The notes under the pieces: generated by a model
What the model saw: only the letters and a program-made list of their open reading frames with translations
Database searches by the model: none
What the model was told of the DNA's origin: nothing
Source of the DNA: Streptomyces griseus
GTDB taxonomy: Bacteria > Actinomycetota > Actinomycetes > Streptomycetales > Streptomycetaceae
NCBI RefSeq assembly: GCF_001715295.1
Contig: NZ_MDKB01000002.1
Location: 556,499 to 620,498 of the forward strand
Direction: 5' to 3'
Length of the DNA stretch: 64,000 bases
Shown: piece by piece, positions 1-10,089 of the stretch
Layout: the number at the start of each line of letters is the position of its first letter
Position numbering within the stretch: position 1 is the first letter of the stretch
Translations under genes and position numbers: made by a program

Positions 1-1
1 C

Positions 2-1705
2 GGAACGCTCGAATCGGATGCCTACTAGGGAGGCGCCCCGTACCGACAGACCCGAAGTGTCGGCGTCCGCGAACGTCACGTTCTGCACCATTAGATGCTT
101 TTCGGCTGTGCCGCGCAGTCGGAGGACTTCTGCCGCGAGAGTGCCAGCATTACGACCCACCACCTCCGCGAAGGAGTCGTTCGGGTCTACGGCCAGAGCG
201 AGCACGGAGAGAACGTCCTGGCCGCTGCTGCCGGACTCGAGGACGCCGCCGACCGCCGCACGGGCGGCTTCGACGGGGAGGTTGGCGCGGCGCAGGATGG
301 AAGCGGTCTCCTGGCTGCCTCGGATTAGTGCCTCCTCTATCGGCTTCGCCAGGAAGAAACCAAAGAACAGGTCGTGCTCGAACGCAACAGTGCCGGGCTT
401 GGTGCCCAGCTTGAGCATGGCACGGCTGGCTGCGGCATCGACAAGGTTCTGCTGGGCCTCGGTGGGCAGCTCGTGGAGCTGGGCGAAAATTGACACCAGG
501 TCGTGGAGCGTGGCGCGGTTGAGTTCACGGGTTTTCTGGCGCCACATCTCGATGGCGATCTCCGTGAGCAGTTCAACGTACTGCTCGCCACTTAGGTACT
601 GACCGTGCTGGCCGACCAGTTTGCTGCTGACCTCGCGTTGGACGTAAGCGTCCACAAGCTGCCCGAGCAGTGGACGGCCGGACTCGATGGACTGGTTCTC
701 CGCCTCCATCAGCTCGCAGGTTCGCGCCAGGAACAGGGGCTTGTCCAGCAGTGTGCCCTCCGCCTCGGGGCTGTCGCGCAGGGACCGCACCCGGGTGCGA
801 ACGGCCGGGGCGAAGCCCTGGAGGTAAGCATCGACCTCGACCGTGCCCCACAATCGCATCTCCACCGGAACAAGCGACCAAAGCAGGGAGCCGAGTTCGG
901 AGCTGCTATTGGTTCTAGCAAGGAACTCCTGCTCGTAATAGACGCTGCGGGCAGCGGCGATCACCGAACCACGCCCGTCCAGTTCCTCGATGAACCCGGC
1001 GAGTGAGCCGAACGCTTCCTCATAGCTGCCCTGCCCGCCGATCAGCTCGTCAAAGCCGTCGACAATCAGCCGGAGCTGGCCGTGCCGCACCAGGCGAGCC
1101 ACCGAGTGGTACGTCATCCGGGCCCGCAGGTCTTGGAGTTCAGTGGCCAGGGCTTCATTGAGGCGCGCCAGTCCGCGACCCTGGGCGCTGACATTGAAAT
1201 ATAGGTAGCTACTTTCGCCCCGCAAATAGCGGACCGCAGCCTCGTAGGTGAGCTCGGACAGCATCCGTGATTTGCCAGCGCCGGCGTCGCCGGTGACGAA
1301 CACGATCTTCGTCGCTTCGTCCTCCGACACGGAGGAACGCTCGACGAGCGTCGCGGCATCCTCGTCGACGCCGCCGGAAAGGCGGGCACGGCCTGGGACG
1401 TAGCGGCCGCTGCGTTGGCGGCCGAGGACCTGAACGATGTTCTTGGCCAGGGCTCGCAGGTCGGCCAGTTCCGGTCCTGCAATAAAGGACGCGTAGTCAA
1501 CACGCTTGCCGTCTTGTTCGACGACCCACTTCTCGCGGCTGCCGTCCCACGTGAACAACGCCTCGCGCTCATCGAAGTCATGCGACCAACGAACGAGAAG
1601 CCCGCCGCCCCGAGCTGTGATCTCCGGTTCTGTTCCCGGGTCCACAAAGGTCATCAGGTCCGCCCGCAATACCTCGGCGAACGCGGTTACATCAGCATTT
1701 ACCAT
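2..1705 (-). CDS. NACHT-type STAND NTPase, C-terminus outside window
   Basis: Partial gene: 568 codons are readable from an ATG at 1705, and the frame is still open at the left edge. A P-loop is at about residues 139-146 (GDAGAGKS). A Walker B with the extra acidic residues typical of NACHT ATPases is at about 211-221 (LRLIVDGFDEL), and AARS at 251-254 resembles a sensor motif. The helical region contains FEHDLFFGFFLA near 442, a pattern common in NACHT-associated helical domains. From about 542 a pentapeptide-like stretch begins (FADADTSGLSVRGASL), so the sensor is probably a beta-helical repeat lying beyond the window. The N-terminal 110 residues match no family I recognise. The start overlaps the stop of the upstream NYN-like gene (ATGGTAA), implying coupled translation. 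STAND NTPases act as oligomerising sensors in conflict and immunity. That role is inferred here. Confidence 0.8.
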   Translation of the reverse strand, partial: MVNADVTAFAEVLRADLMTFVDPGTEPEITARGGGLLVRWSHDFDEREALFTWDGSREKWVVEQDGKRVDYASFIAGPELADLRALAKNIVQVLGRQRSGRYVPGRARLSGGVDEDAATLVERSSVSEDEATKIVFVTGDAGAGKSRMLSELTYEAAVRYLRGESSYLYFNVSAQGRGLARLNEALATELQDLRARMTYHSVARLVRHGQLRLIVDGFDELIGGQGSYEEAFGSLAGFIEELDGRGSVIAAARSVYYEQEFLARTNSSSELGSLLWSLVPVEMRLWGTVEVDAYLQGFAPAVRTRVRSLRDSPEAEGTLLDKPLFLARTCELMEAENQSIESGRPLLGQLVDAYVQREVSSKLVGQHGQYLSGEQYVELLTEIAIEMWRQKTRELNRATLHDLVSIFAQLHELPTEAQQNLVDAAASRAMLKLGTKPGTVAFEHDLFFGFFLAKPIEEALIRGSQETASILRRANLPVEAARAAVGGVLESGSSGQDVLSVLALAVDPNDSFAEVVGRNAGTLAAEVLRLRGTAEKHLMVQNVTFADADTSGLSVRGASLVGIRFERS

Positions 1706-2421
1706 GTCGGCCATCCTGGTGCGTGACAGATCTCGATGTTCGAATAGCTCGTAAGCCACTGGTCATTACAGGACTGACCCGGGGCGCGCTTGCGCAACCA
1801 AATCATGCTGCGGGTCGGACGTGCGGTGGCGGCTAGTAGGCCAGGCAGCACGTCGTCGTCGCTGACGAGGATGGTTGGCTTACCTTCCAGGCTGTAACGC
1901 AGCGAGTCGGCGACGATCAGGCCGTCAACCATCTTCTGCATGGCCCTGGCTGGCTCTCCGGGATCGGCCTCGCGGGCAAGGCGGAAAGTACCCCGAATGC
2001 GAGTGTCCGGACGCCAAGCCGAGGAATGGGCCAGCTCTGGCTCGACCCGCAGACCATCGCGCCGCGTGTGAAAGTCAGCAAGGTGCGGAAGTGCCCATTC
2101 CCACTGTCTGGTTTCGCGCCCATTACGGAATAGCCACCCCCCGTAGAGACGCAGGTGCAGGTCCGTTACAAGCGGCCAGTGCTGCTTTATGGCTTGGCGA
2201 ACCACGCTGTCTATCGCATGCAGTCCGTCATACACATCTGCGTCCGAGCGTGGCGCGGGGCACAGATTGCTGAAGTCAACGACGGCAACCGCGGCGAACG
2301 GTACGTCTTGCTCCGGGACGGCGGCTACGGCGCTGCTTGTCAAAATTCGGTCCCCCTGCACACCCGCCAGCCGGCCCCGAGCCGGGGCGCGGCGATCCGA
2401 TGGCAGGATAGCGGTCCGCAA
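1699..2421 (-). CDS. NYN/PIN-like domain protein (putative ribonuclease) coupled to the NACHT gene
   Basis: Protein of up to 240 residues. Acidic motifs of the NYN/PIN fold appear in order: VVDFSNL with D49 and N52, QKMVDGLIVADSL with D166 and D172, and ILVSDDDVLPGLL with D188-D190. This spacing matches metal-dependent PIN-like RNases, although the usual SGDSDF box is altered to SDDDV. The listed start is a TTG. A shorter form from TTG 2343, preceded by a GGGGG-rich ribosome site, is equally plausible and keeps the whole domain. Its last codons overlap the start of the NACHT NTPase gene, so the two proteins are probably made together. A natural reading is effector nuclease plus sensor NTPase. 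Nuclease activity is inferred from motifs only. Confidence 0.66.
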   Translation of the reverse strand: MRTAILPSDRRAPARGRLAGVQGDRILTSSAVAAVPEQDVPFAAVAVVDFSNLCPAPRSDADVYDGLHAIDSVVRQAIKQHWPLVTDLHLRLYGGWLFRNGRETRQWEWALPHLADFHTRRDGLRVEPELAHSSAWRPDTRIRGTFRLAREADPGEPARAMQKMVDGLIVADSLRYSLEGKPTILVSDDDVLPGLLAATARPTRSMIWLRKRAPGQSCNDQWLTSYSNIEICHAPGWPTW

Positions 2422-3113
2422 ACCGGGCTCTGGCAGGTCGGACGGCGCAAAGAGGCGCCGCCGCTGGACGAACTGGAAGATCCGTCACATCCGTCGCATG
2501 GTCAGCCCCTGGACCGGTGCCTTGGCGCGTTACCTACCAATCACCACCACGGTCGGCCGCCGTCACACCCGGCAACGCCAACGACTCCACCTGGGCGCCG
2601 TGGACCACGACGAATTCGCAAACTAAAGCTGCACAACCGAGCTCCGATCTGAGCACATGAAACCTGCGAGATACAGGTCGGCAGCAACGCCCCTCGCAGA
2701 CTCAATCTGCGAGGGACACGGAGATCCCGGTCCGGCCGGCCGGAACCGCGGACCACGCGGCTTCGGCTCCGGTCGCCCCGGCCGTCCGCCCGAAGCCGTC
2801 CGGACGGGGGACCACCGCGCCCGACCACCGGCCCTCACCGTCCTCCCGGCCCCCACCGGGACGACGAGCGGGCGACGCCTGCGCGTACCTCTACGCCAGC
2901 ACCATGAGGCTCGTGGCCATTCCCGGCCACCGGGCCGCCCGGCGAGGCGGCCGGCGCCTCCCGCCCTTCCGTCCACCGACTGCCGGGCGGTCCGGGCGAT
3001 CGCCCGGCGGTCCGGGTGAGCCGGGCGAAACCGCCTGGTCCCGGCGGGCGGGGGCGGGGAGGATGACCCGGATCAGCACCACCAGGACCGACCCGAGACC
3101 GGAGGCCTCGCCC
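2422..3113. other. Gene-free interval between the NYN-NACHT pair and the core
   Basis: About 690 bases with no convincing gene on either strand: the open frames are arginine/proline-rich shadows. The left part (to about 2720) is less GC-rich and contains a perfect hairpin at 2691-2715. The right part is typical high-GC Streptomyces sequence. No integrase, tRNA or direct-repeat attachment site is visible. It must contain the promoter for the NYN-NACHT pair on the minus strand, but I cannot identify the promoter elements. Confidence 0.6.
2691..2715. repeat. Perfect inverted repeat, 10-bp stem and 5-nt loop
   Basis: CCCTCGCAGA at 2691-2700 pairs exactly with TCTGCGAGGG at 2706-2715 around CTCAA. 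It is not followed by a T-run and lies about 270 bases upstream of the NYN-like gene. It may be a terminator-like hairpin, an operator for a regulator of the defence-like pair, or a boundary scar. A related CCTGCGAGAT word lies 20 bases to the left. Confidence 0.7.
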
Positions 3114-3797
3114 ATGCCCGCCACACACGCCCCCCACCCCGTCACGCTCGACCGACGCGAGGGGCCGTACGGCGAAGTCGTCCTGCGGGAACGCGGCGAC
3201 GACTTCGAGATCATCGCCAACGGGTGCTTCCTGATGGACACCTCCGACGGGCGTTCCGAGCGGCTGCTGATCGACGCGGCGCTCGCCGCACTGCCCGACG
3301 ACCGGCCGGGTCCCTCCGTACTCGTCGGCGGGCTGGGAGTGGGCTTCTCCCTGGTCAGGGCCGCCGCCCAGCCGCGGTGGGGCCGGATCCTCGTCGTCGA
3401 GCGCGAGCAGGCCATCGTGGACTGGCACACCGCCGGGCCGCTCGGCCGGATCTCCGCCGCCGCACTCGCCGACCCGCGGACCCGCATCCTGCGTACGGAC
3501 CTGGTCGACCACCTCCGGACGACCACGGAGCGTTACGACGCACTGTGTCTGGACATCGACAACGGCCCGGACTGGACCGTCACCGAGGACAACGAAAGCC
3601 TCTATTCGCCCACCGGGCTGGCCGCCTGCCGGGCTCGGCTGACGCCCGGCGGAGTCCTCGCGGTGTGGTCCGCGCAGCCCTCCCCGGCCTTCGAGGAAGC
3701 GTTGCGGAATGCCGGATTCCACGCGGTACGGACCGAAGAAGTAGCCGTTGCCCGAGGTGTGCCGGACGTGGTCCATCTCGCCCGCGCGGCGCACTGA
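3114..3797 (+). CDS. Spermidine-synthase-like SAM-dependent methyltransferase-fold protein
   Basis: The 227-residue protein has the polyamine synthase/Rossmann methyltransferase layout: a beta-rich N-terminus, a glycine-rich VLVGGLGVGFSL loop at about residues 67-78, VVEREQAIVDWH for the acidic ribose-binding end of strand 2, and CLDIDNGPDW in the active-site strand. It resembles the SpeE family. Actinobacterial paralogues of this type are common and many probably do not make spermidine, so the substrate is left open. The ATG at 3114 is preferred over more upstream starts because GGAG at 3101 lies at good spacing and the conserved region begins soon after. It is not obviously in an operon with its neighbours. 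Confidence 0.75.
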   Translation: MPATHAPHPVTLDRREGPYGEVVLRERGDDFEIIANGCFLMDTSDGRSERLLIDAALAALPDDRPGPSVLVGGLGVGFSLVRAAAQPRWGRILVVEREQAIVDWHTAGPLGRISAAALADPRTRILRTDLVDHLRTTTERYDALCLDIDNGPDWTVTEDNESLYSPTGLAACRARLTPGGVLAVWSAQPSPAFEEALRNAGFHAVRTEEVAVARGVPDVVHLARAAH

Positions 3798-4028
3798 ACC
3801 GCCTCGGCCCCGGAGCCCCCCGCGCCCCCACGGGCCGGGGCGCTCCGGGGTCGGACTCCGGCGTGGCCGAGGGGGTCACGGCTTCACGTCGGACAACACC
3901 CTGCGTAGCCGGGAGCCGCCCTCTGCCTCTACGCTGCTGACCGGCACAAGGGATCACCGACGACATCCACAAGCGATAACCGTGCCTCCGGGGGTATGGC
4001 CTCCGTGAGAACGGGCAGGGGCGGGGCG

Positions 4029-4766
4029 ATGGAACAGACACACACCACCCACAACGGCGTCGCGGCCACCCCCGGGGCTCAGCGCCGGGTGCTGGTGGTC
4101 GAGGACGACGCGACGATCGTCGACGCCATCTCCGCGCGGCTGCGGGCCGAGGGCTTTCTGGTGCAGACCGCGCTGGACGGGCCGGCCGCGGTGGACGCGG
4201 CCGAGGCCTGGCAGCCCGACGTGATGGTGCTCGACATCATGCTTCCGGGCTTCGACGGCCTGGAGGTCTGCCGCCGCGTGCAGGCCCAGCGCCCTGTTCC
4301 GGTGCTGATGCTCACCGCACGCGACGACGAGACCGACATGCTCGTCGGCCTCGGGGTCGGCGCCGACGACTACATGACCAAGCCGTTCTCCATGCGTGAG
4401 CTCGCCGCGCGGGTCCACGTCCTGCTCCGCCGGGTCGAGCGCGCCGCACTGGCCGCCGTCACCCCGCGCAGCGGCATCCTGCGCCTGGGCGAACTGGAGA
4501 TCGACCACGCCCAGCGCCGGGTCCGGGTACGCGCGGACGACGTCCACCTCACGCCGACCGAGTTCGACCTGCTGGTCTGCCTGGCCAACACCCCGCGCGC
4601 CGTACTCTCCCGCGAGCAGCTCCTGGCCGAGGTCTGGGACTGGGCGGACGCCTCCGGGACCCGTACGGTCGACAGCCACATCAAGGCCCTGCGCCGCAAG
4701 ATCGGGGCCGAACGCATCCGTACCGTCCACGGCGTCGGGTACGCCCTGGAGACACCGGCGCCATGA
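4029..4766 (+). CDS. OmpR/PhoB-family response regulator
   Basis: The 245-residue protein has a receiver domain beginning RRVLVVEDD (acidic pair at 26-27), a phosphoacceptor Asp at residue 69 in VLDIMLPG, and the conserved TKPFS lysine near 118. The C-terminal winged helix contains LTPTEFDLLVCL and VDSHIKALRRKIG. The start at 4029 follows a G-rich stretch. An ATG 11 codons upstream (3996) is possible and adds only a non-conserved tail. The gene overlaps the following histidine kinase by ATGA, so the two are co-translated and almost certainly partners. The sensed signal cannot be told from sequence. Confidence 0.93.
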   Translation: MEQTHTTHNGVAATPGAQRRVLVVEDDATIVDAISARLRAEGFLVQTALDGPAAVDAAEAWQPDVMVLDIMLPGFDGLEVCRRVQAQRPVPVLMLTARDDETDMLVGLGVGADDYMTKPFSMRELAARVHVLLRRVERAALAAVTPRSGILRLGELEIDHAQRRVRVRADDVHLTPTEFDLLVCLANTPRAVLSREQLLAEVWDWADASGTRTVDSHIKALRRKIGAERIRTVHGVGYALETPAP

Positions 4767-5839
4767 CGCGGCCCGGCTCCGGACTGCGGCCTTTCTCGAT
4801 CAAGGCGAAGCTGGGCACGCTCGTCGTGATCTCGGTGTTCATCACGACGGGGCTGCTCATCGTCGCCCTGCGCACCAGGACCGAGTTCCGGTTCATCACG
4901 GTCTTCTCGGTGATAGCCACGCTGCTGATCACCCAGTTCGTGGCGCACGGCCTGACGGCCCCGCTCGACGAGATGCGGGCCGTGGCCCGGTCGATCTCGC
5001 ACGGCGACTACACGCGGCGGGTGAGCGGCGCCGGGCGGCGTGACGAGCTCGGCGACCTGGCGCAGACGATCAACCGCATGGCGGACGACCTGGAGGCGGA
5101 GGACCAGCACCGCAAGGAACTGGTCGCCAACGTCTCCCACGAACTGCGGACACCCATCGCCGCGCTCCGGGCCGTCCTGGAGAACGTGGTGGACGGGGTG
5201 TCGGCCGCCGACCCCGAGACGATGCGGACGGCGCTGAAGCAGACCGAGCGCCTGGGCAGGCTGGTGGAGACCCTGCTGGACCTCTCCCGCCTGGACAACG
5301 GCGTGGTGACGCTGAAGGCGCGCCGCTTCGAGGTGTGGCCCTATCTGTCGGGCGTGCTGAAGGAGGCCAACCTCGCGACCTCGCAGCGCCGGCTCTCGTC
5401 GGGCTCCGGCAACCACACCCGTACGGACGTCCATCTGCATCTCGACGTGTCACCGCCCGAACTGACGGCGTACGCGGACGCCGAGCGGCTGCACCAGGTG
5501 GTCGCCAACCTGATCGACAACGCCGTCAAGCACAGCCCGCCGCACGGCCGGGTCACGGTGCTGGCGCGGCGCGGGGACCATCCCGAGTCGCTGGAGCTCG
5601 AGGTCATCGACGAGGGCCCGGGCATCCCGGAGACGGAGCGGCACCGGGTCTTCGAGCGGTTCAACCGGGGCCGGGCGCCGTCCCCGCACGGTCCCGGCAG
5701 CGACGGTGGCACCGGTCTGGGGCTGGCCATCGCCCGGTGGGCGGTGGACCTGCACGGCGGCCGCATCGGCGTGGCCGAATCAGCTCGCGGCTGCCGGATT
5801 CAAGTCACTCTTCCGGGGAACCCGCAGCTATGGGATTGA
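4763..5839 (+). CDS. HAMP-domain sensor histidine kinase
   Basis: The 358-residue membrane kinase has two closely spaced hydrophobic segments (about 18-36 and 44-61) with almost no extracytoplasmic loop. These are followed by a HAMP linker, a HisKA dimerisation helix with the phosphorylatable His126 in VANVSHELRTP, and an HATPase with N box (LIDNAVKHSPPHG), G1 (DEGPGIP) and G2 (GGTGLGLAI). The short sensor loop suggests detection within the membrane or at its surface rather than binding of an external ligand. The start overlaps the response regulator stop (ATGA). A gap of about 260 bases follows before kgd. Confidence 0.93.
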   Translation: MTRPGSGLRPFSIKAKLGTLVVISVFITTGLLIVALRTRTEFRFITVFSVIATLLITQFVAHGLTAPLDEMRAVARSISHGDYTRRVSGAGRRDELGDLAQTINRMADDLEAEDQHRKELVANVSHELRTPIAALRAVLENVVDGVSAADPETMRTALKQTERLGRLVETLLDLSRLDNGVVTLKARRFEVWPYLSGVLKEANLATSQRRLSSGSGNHTRTDVHLHLDVSPPELTAYADAERLHQVVANLIDNAVKHSPPHGRVTVLARRGDHPESLELEVIDEGPGIPETERHRVFERFNRGRAPSPHGPGSDGGTGLGLAIARWAVDLHGGRIGVAESARGCRIQVTLPGNPQLWD

Positions 5840-6097
5840 CCCCGCGTTCGAACCCGAGGGCCTCGTTCTCCCCGAGGTCCGAGAAGAGATACGGTCCAGG
5901 GGGCCGTTCCCACGGCCTCGCGTACCCGAAGTGCAGCGGAACCCCGCTTGTTTCCCGCCATTTCATGCGCCGAAACCCGGCTTCCGATGTGATGTGCACG
6001 ACGAAGACCGGCCCGGCCTGCACGTTACGGCTCGGGGGGCGTAGCCTTGATTTCCGCTGTCCATCACCTTGTGAAGCGGAAGAGGGCGGTTGCCGCC

Positions 6098-9000
6098 GTG
6101 TCGTCTCAGTCCCCCAGTAACTCGAGCATCTCGACCGATCAAGAAGCAGGCTCCGGGTCCAACCCGGCCGCCGCTTTCGGCCCCAATGAGTGGCTCGTCG
6201 ACGAGATCTACCAGCAGTACCTGCAGGATCCCAATTCGGTCGATCGCGCCTGGTGGGACTTCTTCGCCGACTACAAGCCGGGCGCGTCCGGCACGGCGGA
6301 CAAGCCCGTTCCCACAGCTGCGGCCGCGCCGGCCGCGACGGCCGTGAACGCGGTCGACAACGCCGCTCCGGCGAAGGCCCCGGCACCCGCGGCTCCGGCT
6401 CCGGCCGAGGCGGCTCCCGCCCCGGCCGCACAGCCCGCGGCGCCGGTCAAGGCGGCCGCCCCCGCCAAGGCGGCCGCACCGGCGAAGGCCGCCCCGGCGC
6501 CCGCCGAGGACGAGACCCCCACCGAGGCCCCGGCCGGCCCCGAGTACGTGACGCTGCGCGGTCCGTCGGCCGCCGTCGCGAAGAACATGAACGCCTCGCT
6601 CGAGCTGCCGACGGCCACGTCCGTCCGCGCCGTTCCGGTGAAGCTGCTGTTCGACAACCGCATCGTCATCAACAACCACCTCAAGCGCGCCCGCGGCGGG
6701 AAGATCTCCTTCACCCACCTCATCGGGTACGCGATGGTGCAGGCCCTCAAGGCCATGCCGTCGATGAACTACTCCTTCGCGGTCAAGGACGGCAAGCCGA
6801 CCCTGGTCAAGCCGGAGCACATCAACCTCGGCCTGGCCATCGACCTGGTCAAGCCGAACGGCGACCGCCAGCTGGTCGTCGCGGCCATCAAGAAGGCCGA
6901 GACGCTCAACTTCTTCGAGTTCTGGCAGGCGTACGAGGACATCGTCCGCCGCGCCCGCGTCGGCAAGCTGGGCATGGACGACTTCACCGGTGTCACCGCC
7001 TCGCTGACCAACCCCGGCGGCATCGGCACCGTCCACTCGGTGCCCCGCCTGATGCCCGGACAGGGCCTCATCATGGGCGTCGGTGCGATGGACTACCCGG
7101 CCGAGTTCCAGGGCACCTCGCAGGACACGCTGAACAAGCTCGGCATCTCGAAGGTCATGACGCTGACCTCGACCTACGACCACCGGGTCATCCAGGGTGC
7201 CGCGTCGGGCGAGTTCCTGCGCGTCCTGTCCCAGCTGCTGCTCGGCGAGAACGACTTCTACGACGAGATCTTCAAGGCGCTGCGCATCCCCTACGAGCCG
7301 GTCCGCTGGCTCAAGGACATCGACGCGTCGCACGACGACGACGTCACCAAGGCGGCGCGGGTCTTCGAGCTGATCCACTCCTACCGGGTCCGCGGCCACG
7401 TCATGGCCGACACCGACCCGCTGGAGTACCGCCAGCGCAAGCACCCCGACCTGGACATCACCGAGCACGGTCTCACCCTCTGGGACCTGGAGCGCGACTT
7501 CGCGGTCGGCGGCTTCGCCGGCAAGACGCTGATGAAGCTCCGCGACATCCTCGGTGTGCTGCGTGAGTCGTACTGCCGCACCACCGGCATCGAGTTCATG
7601 CACATCCAGGAGCCGAAGGAGCGCAAGTGGCTCCAGGACCGGGTGGAGCGCCCGCGTCCGAAGCCCGAGCGCGAGGAACAGCTCCGCATCCTGCGCCGCC
7701 TGAACGCCGCCGAGGCGTTCGAGACATTCCTGCAGACCAAGTACGTCGGCCAGAAGCGGTTCTCCCTGGAGGGCGGCGAGTCCGTCATCCCGCTGCTCGA
7801 CGCCGTCATCGACTCCGCGGCCGAGGCCCGCCTCGACGAGGTCGTCATCGGCATGGCCCACCGCGGCCGCCTGAACGTCCTGGCGAACATCGTCGGCAAG
7901 TCGTACGCGCAGATCTTCCGGGAGTTCGAGGGCAACCTCGACCCGCGGTCGATGCACGGCTCCGGCGACGTGAAGTACCACCTGGGCGCCGAGGGCACCT
8001 TCACCGGGCTGGACGGCGAGCAGATCAAGGTCTCGCTGGCCGCCAACCCCTCGCACCTGGAGGCCGTCGACCCGGTCCTGGAGGGCATCGCCCGCGCCAA
8101 GCAGGACATCATCAACAAGGGCGGTACGGACTTCACGGTCCTGCCCGTCGCGCTCCACGGGGACGCGGCCTTCGCCGGGCAGGGCGTCGTGGCCGAGACG
8201 CTCAACATGTCCCAGCTGCGCGGCTACCGCACCGGCGGCACCGTGCACGTGGTGATCAACAACCAGGTCGGCTTCACCGCCGCACCCGAGTCCTCGCGCT
8301 CCTCGATGTACGCCACGGACGTGGCCCGCATGATCGAGGCGCCGATCATCCACGTCAACGGTGACGACCCGGAGGCCGTGGTCCGCGTCGCGCGCCTGGC
8401 CTTCGAGTACCGCCAGACGTTCAACAAGGACGTCGTGATCGACCTCATCTGCTACCGCCGCCGCGGTCACAACGAGGGCGACAACCCGGAGTTCACCAAC
8501 CCGCAGATGTACACCCTGATCGACAAGAAGCGCTCGGTGCGCAAGCTGTACACCGAGTCCCTCATCGGTCGGGGCGACATCACGCTGGAAGAGGCCGAGC
8601 AGGCGCTGCAGGACTTCCAGGGCCAGCTGGAGAAGGTCTTCGCGGAGGTCCGCGAGGCCACCTCGGCTCCCTCCCAGCCGCATGTGCCCGACGTCCAGGC
8701 GCAGTTCCCGGTGGCCGTGACCACCGCGGTCTCCCCGGAGGTCGTGAAGGTGATCGCCGAGTCGCAGGTGAACATCCCCGACGGGATCACCGTCCACCCG
8801 CGTCTGCTGCCGCAGATGCAGCGCCGCGCGGCCTCGGTGGAGAACGGCACCATCGACTGGGGCATGGGCGAGACCCTCGCGATCGGCTCGCTGCTGATGG
8901 AGGGCACCCCGGTCCGGCTCGCCGGACAGGACACCCGCCGCGGCACGTTCGGGCAGCGTCACGCCGTCCTCGTCGACCAGAAGACGGGCGAGGACTACAC

Positions 9001-9901
9001 CCCGCTGCTCTACCTCTCCGACGAGCAGGCCCGTTACAACGTCTACGACTCGCTGCTCAGCGAGTACGCGGCGATGGGCTTCGAGTACGGCTACTCGCTG
9101 GCCCGTCCGGAATCGCTGGTCATCTGGGAGGCCCAGTTCGGCGACTTCGTCAACGGCGCCCAGACCGTCGTGGACGAGTTCATCTCCTCGGCCGAGCAGA
9201 AGTGGGGCCAGACCTCCGGCGTCACCCTGCTGCTCCCGCACGGTTACGAGGGCCAGGGCCCGGACCACTCGTCCGCCCGCCCGGAGCGCTTCCTCCAGCT
9301 CTGCGCGCAGAACAACATGACGGTCGCGATGCCGACGCTCCCGTCGAACTACTTCCACCTCCTGCGGTGGCAGGTGCACAACCCGCACCACAAGCCGCTG
9401 ATCGTCTTCACCCCGAAGTCGATGCTCCGCCTCAAGGCGGCCGCGTCGAAGGTGGAGGAGTTCACCACCGGCGGCTTCCGCCCGGTGATCGGCGACGAGT
9501 CGGTGAAGGCCGAGGCGGTCCGCAAGGTCGTCTTCGTCTCCGGGAAGCTCTACTACGACCTCGACGCCGAGCGCGAGAAGCGGGGCGACACGGAGACCGC
9601 GATCATCCGTCTGGAGCGCCTGTACCCGCTGCCGGGCGCCGAGATCCAGGCCGAGATCGCCAAGTACCCGAACGCCGAGAAGTACCTCTGGGCCCAGGAG
9701 GAGCCGGCGAACCAGGGTGCGTGGCCGTTCATCGCTCTCAACCTGATCGACCACCTGGACCTGGCCGTCGGCGCCGATGTGCCGCACGGCGAGCGCCTGC
9801 GCCGCATCTCGCGTCCGCACGGCTCGTCCCCGGCGGTCGGCTCGGCCAAGCGCCACCAGGCCGAGCAGACGCAGCTGGTCGCCGAGGTCTTCGAGGCCTG
9901 A
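6098..9901 (+). CDS. kgd: Multifunctional 2-oxoglutarate decarboxylase / dehydrogenase E1-E2 fusion (Kgd)
   Basis: About 1267 residues. It is the actinobacterial fused enzyme that channels 2-oxoglutarate in the TCA cycle. A SucA-type N-terminal helix ([16 protein letters not shown]) is followed by an Ala/Pro-rich linker and then an E2 succinyltransferase-like core with the [12 protein letters not shown] active-site region. The thiamine-diphosphate E1 domains follow, with [12 protein letters not shown] and [11 protein letters not shown], and the C-terminal transketolase-like part has [20 protein letters not shown]. There is no lipoyl domain. The family works with a separate E2/E3 and is held back by the FHA protein GarA in relatives. 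GTG 6098 with AGAGGG upstream is chosen; GTG 6071 would add nine residues. Two strong hairpins follow the gene. Confidence 0.95.
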   Translation: MSSQSPSNSSISTDQEAGSGSNPAAAFGPNEWLVDEIYQQYLQDPNSVDRAWWDFFADYKPGASGTADKPVPTAAAAPAATAVNAVDNAAPAKAPAPAAPAPAEAAPAPAAQPAAPVKAAAPAKAAAPAKAAPAPAEDETPTEAPAGPEYVTLRGPSAAVAKNMNASLELPTATSVRAVPVKLLFDNRIVINNHLKRARGGKISFTHLIGYAMVQALKAMPSMNYSFAVKDGKPTLVKPEHINLGLAIDLVKPNGDRQLVVAAIKKAETLNFFEFWQAYEDIVRRARVGKLGMDDFTGVTASLTNPGGIGTVHSVPRLMPGQGLIMGVGAMDYPAEFQGTSQDTLNKLGISKVMTLTSTYDHRVIQGAASGEFLRVLSQLLLGENDFYDEIFKALRIPYEPVRWLKDIDASHDDDVTKAARVFELIHSYRVRGHVMADTDPLEYRQRKHPDLDITEHGLTLWDLERDFAVGGFAGKTLMKLRDILGVLRESYCRTTGIEFMHIQEPKERKWLQDRVERPRPKPEREEQLRILRRLNAAEAFETFLQTKYVGQKRFSLEGGESVIPLLDAVIDSAAEARLDEVVIGMAHRGRLNVLANIVGKSYAQIFREFEGNLDPRSMHGSGDVKYHLGAEGTFTGLDGEQIKVSLAANPSHLEAVDPVLEGIARAKQDIINKGGTDFTVLPVALHGDAAFAGQGVVAETLNMSQLRGYRTGGTVHVVINNQVGFTAAPESSRSSMYATDVARMIEAPIIHVNGDDPEAVVRVARLAFEYRQTFNKDVVIDLICYRRRGHNEGDNPEFTNPQMYTLIDKKRSVRKLYTESLIGRGDITLEEAEQALQDFQGQLEKVFAEVREATSAPSQPHVPDVQAQFPVAVTTAVSPEVVKVIAESQVNIPDGITVHPRLLPQMQRRAASVENGTIDWGMGETLAIGSLLMEGTPVRLAGQDTRRGTFGQRHAVLVDQKTGEDYTPLLYLSDEQARYNVYDSLLSEYAAMGFEYGYSLARPESLVIWEAQFGDFVNGAQTVVDEFISSAEQKWGQTSGVTLLLPHGYEGQGPDHSSARPERFLQLCAQNNMTVAMPTLPSNYFHLLRWQVHNPHHKPLIVFTPKSMLRLKAAASKVEEFTTGGFRPVIGDESVKAEAVRKVVFVSGKLYYDLDAEREKRGDTETAIIRLERLYPLPGAEIQAEIAKYPNAEKYLWAQEEPANQGAWPFIALNLIDHLDLAVGADVPHGERLRRISRPHGSSPAVGSAKRHQAEQTQLVAEVFEA

Positions 9902-9906
9902 TCCCG

Positions 9907-9940
9907 GGGGCCGTCGGGGACCGAGGTCGCCGACGGCCCC
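9907..9940 (+). terminator. Hairpin terminator after kgd
   Basis: An 11-bp perfect stem (GGGGCCGTCGG pairing with CCGACGGCCCC) starts five bases after the kgd stop. It has no U-tract, which is usual for Streptomyces terminators. Confidence 0.8.
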
Positions 9941-9953
9941 TCCGGCCGCTGTA

Positions 9954-9996
9954 CGAGGGCCCGGCCCCGCGCTTCGCGCGCGGGGCCGGGCCCTCG
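9954..9996. terminator. Second, very stable hairpin after kgd
   Basis: A 19-bp perfect stem closes a five-base TTCGC loop, 14 bases beyond the first hairpin. The tandem arrangement isolates kgd from the next plus-strand gene. Confidence 0.8.
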
Positions 9997-10089
9997 TCCG
10001 GTACGGCCGTCCCGGACCGCGTCCGGCGGTTCCCGTACGCCCTACCCTTGCAATGACCACAACCGTCCCCACCCGGAGCGAGCACAGGC

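Noticed and set aside
1114..1647. 177-codon minus-strand frame at the left edge
   Set aside because: It is the wrong frame of the NACHT gene. The correct frame has the P-loop and Walker B and stays open to the window edge.
9907..9996. Possible CRISPR or repeat array after kgd
   Set aside because: Only two adjacent terminator hairpins with different sequences; no direct repeats or spacers.
5963..10072. Antisense open frame of 1369 codons across kgd
   Set aside because: It exists because codon bias in kgd leaves the opposite frame free of stops. The translation is Val/Leu/Asp/Arg repeats without any domain, and Kgd is unmistakable on the other strand.
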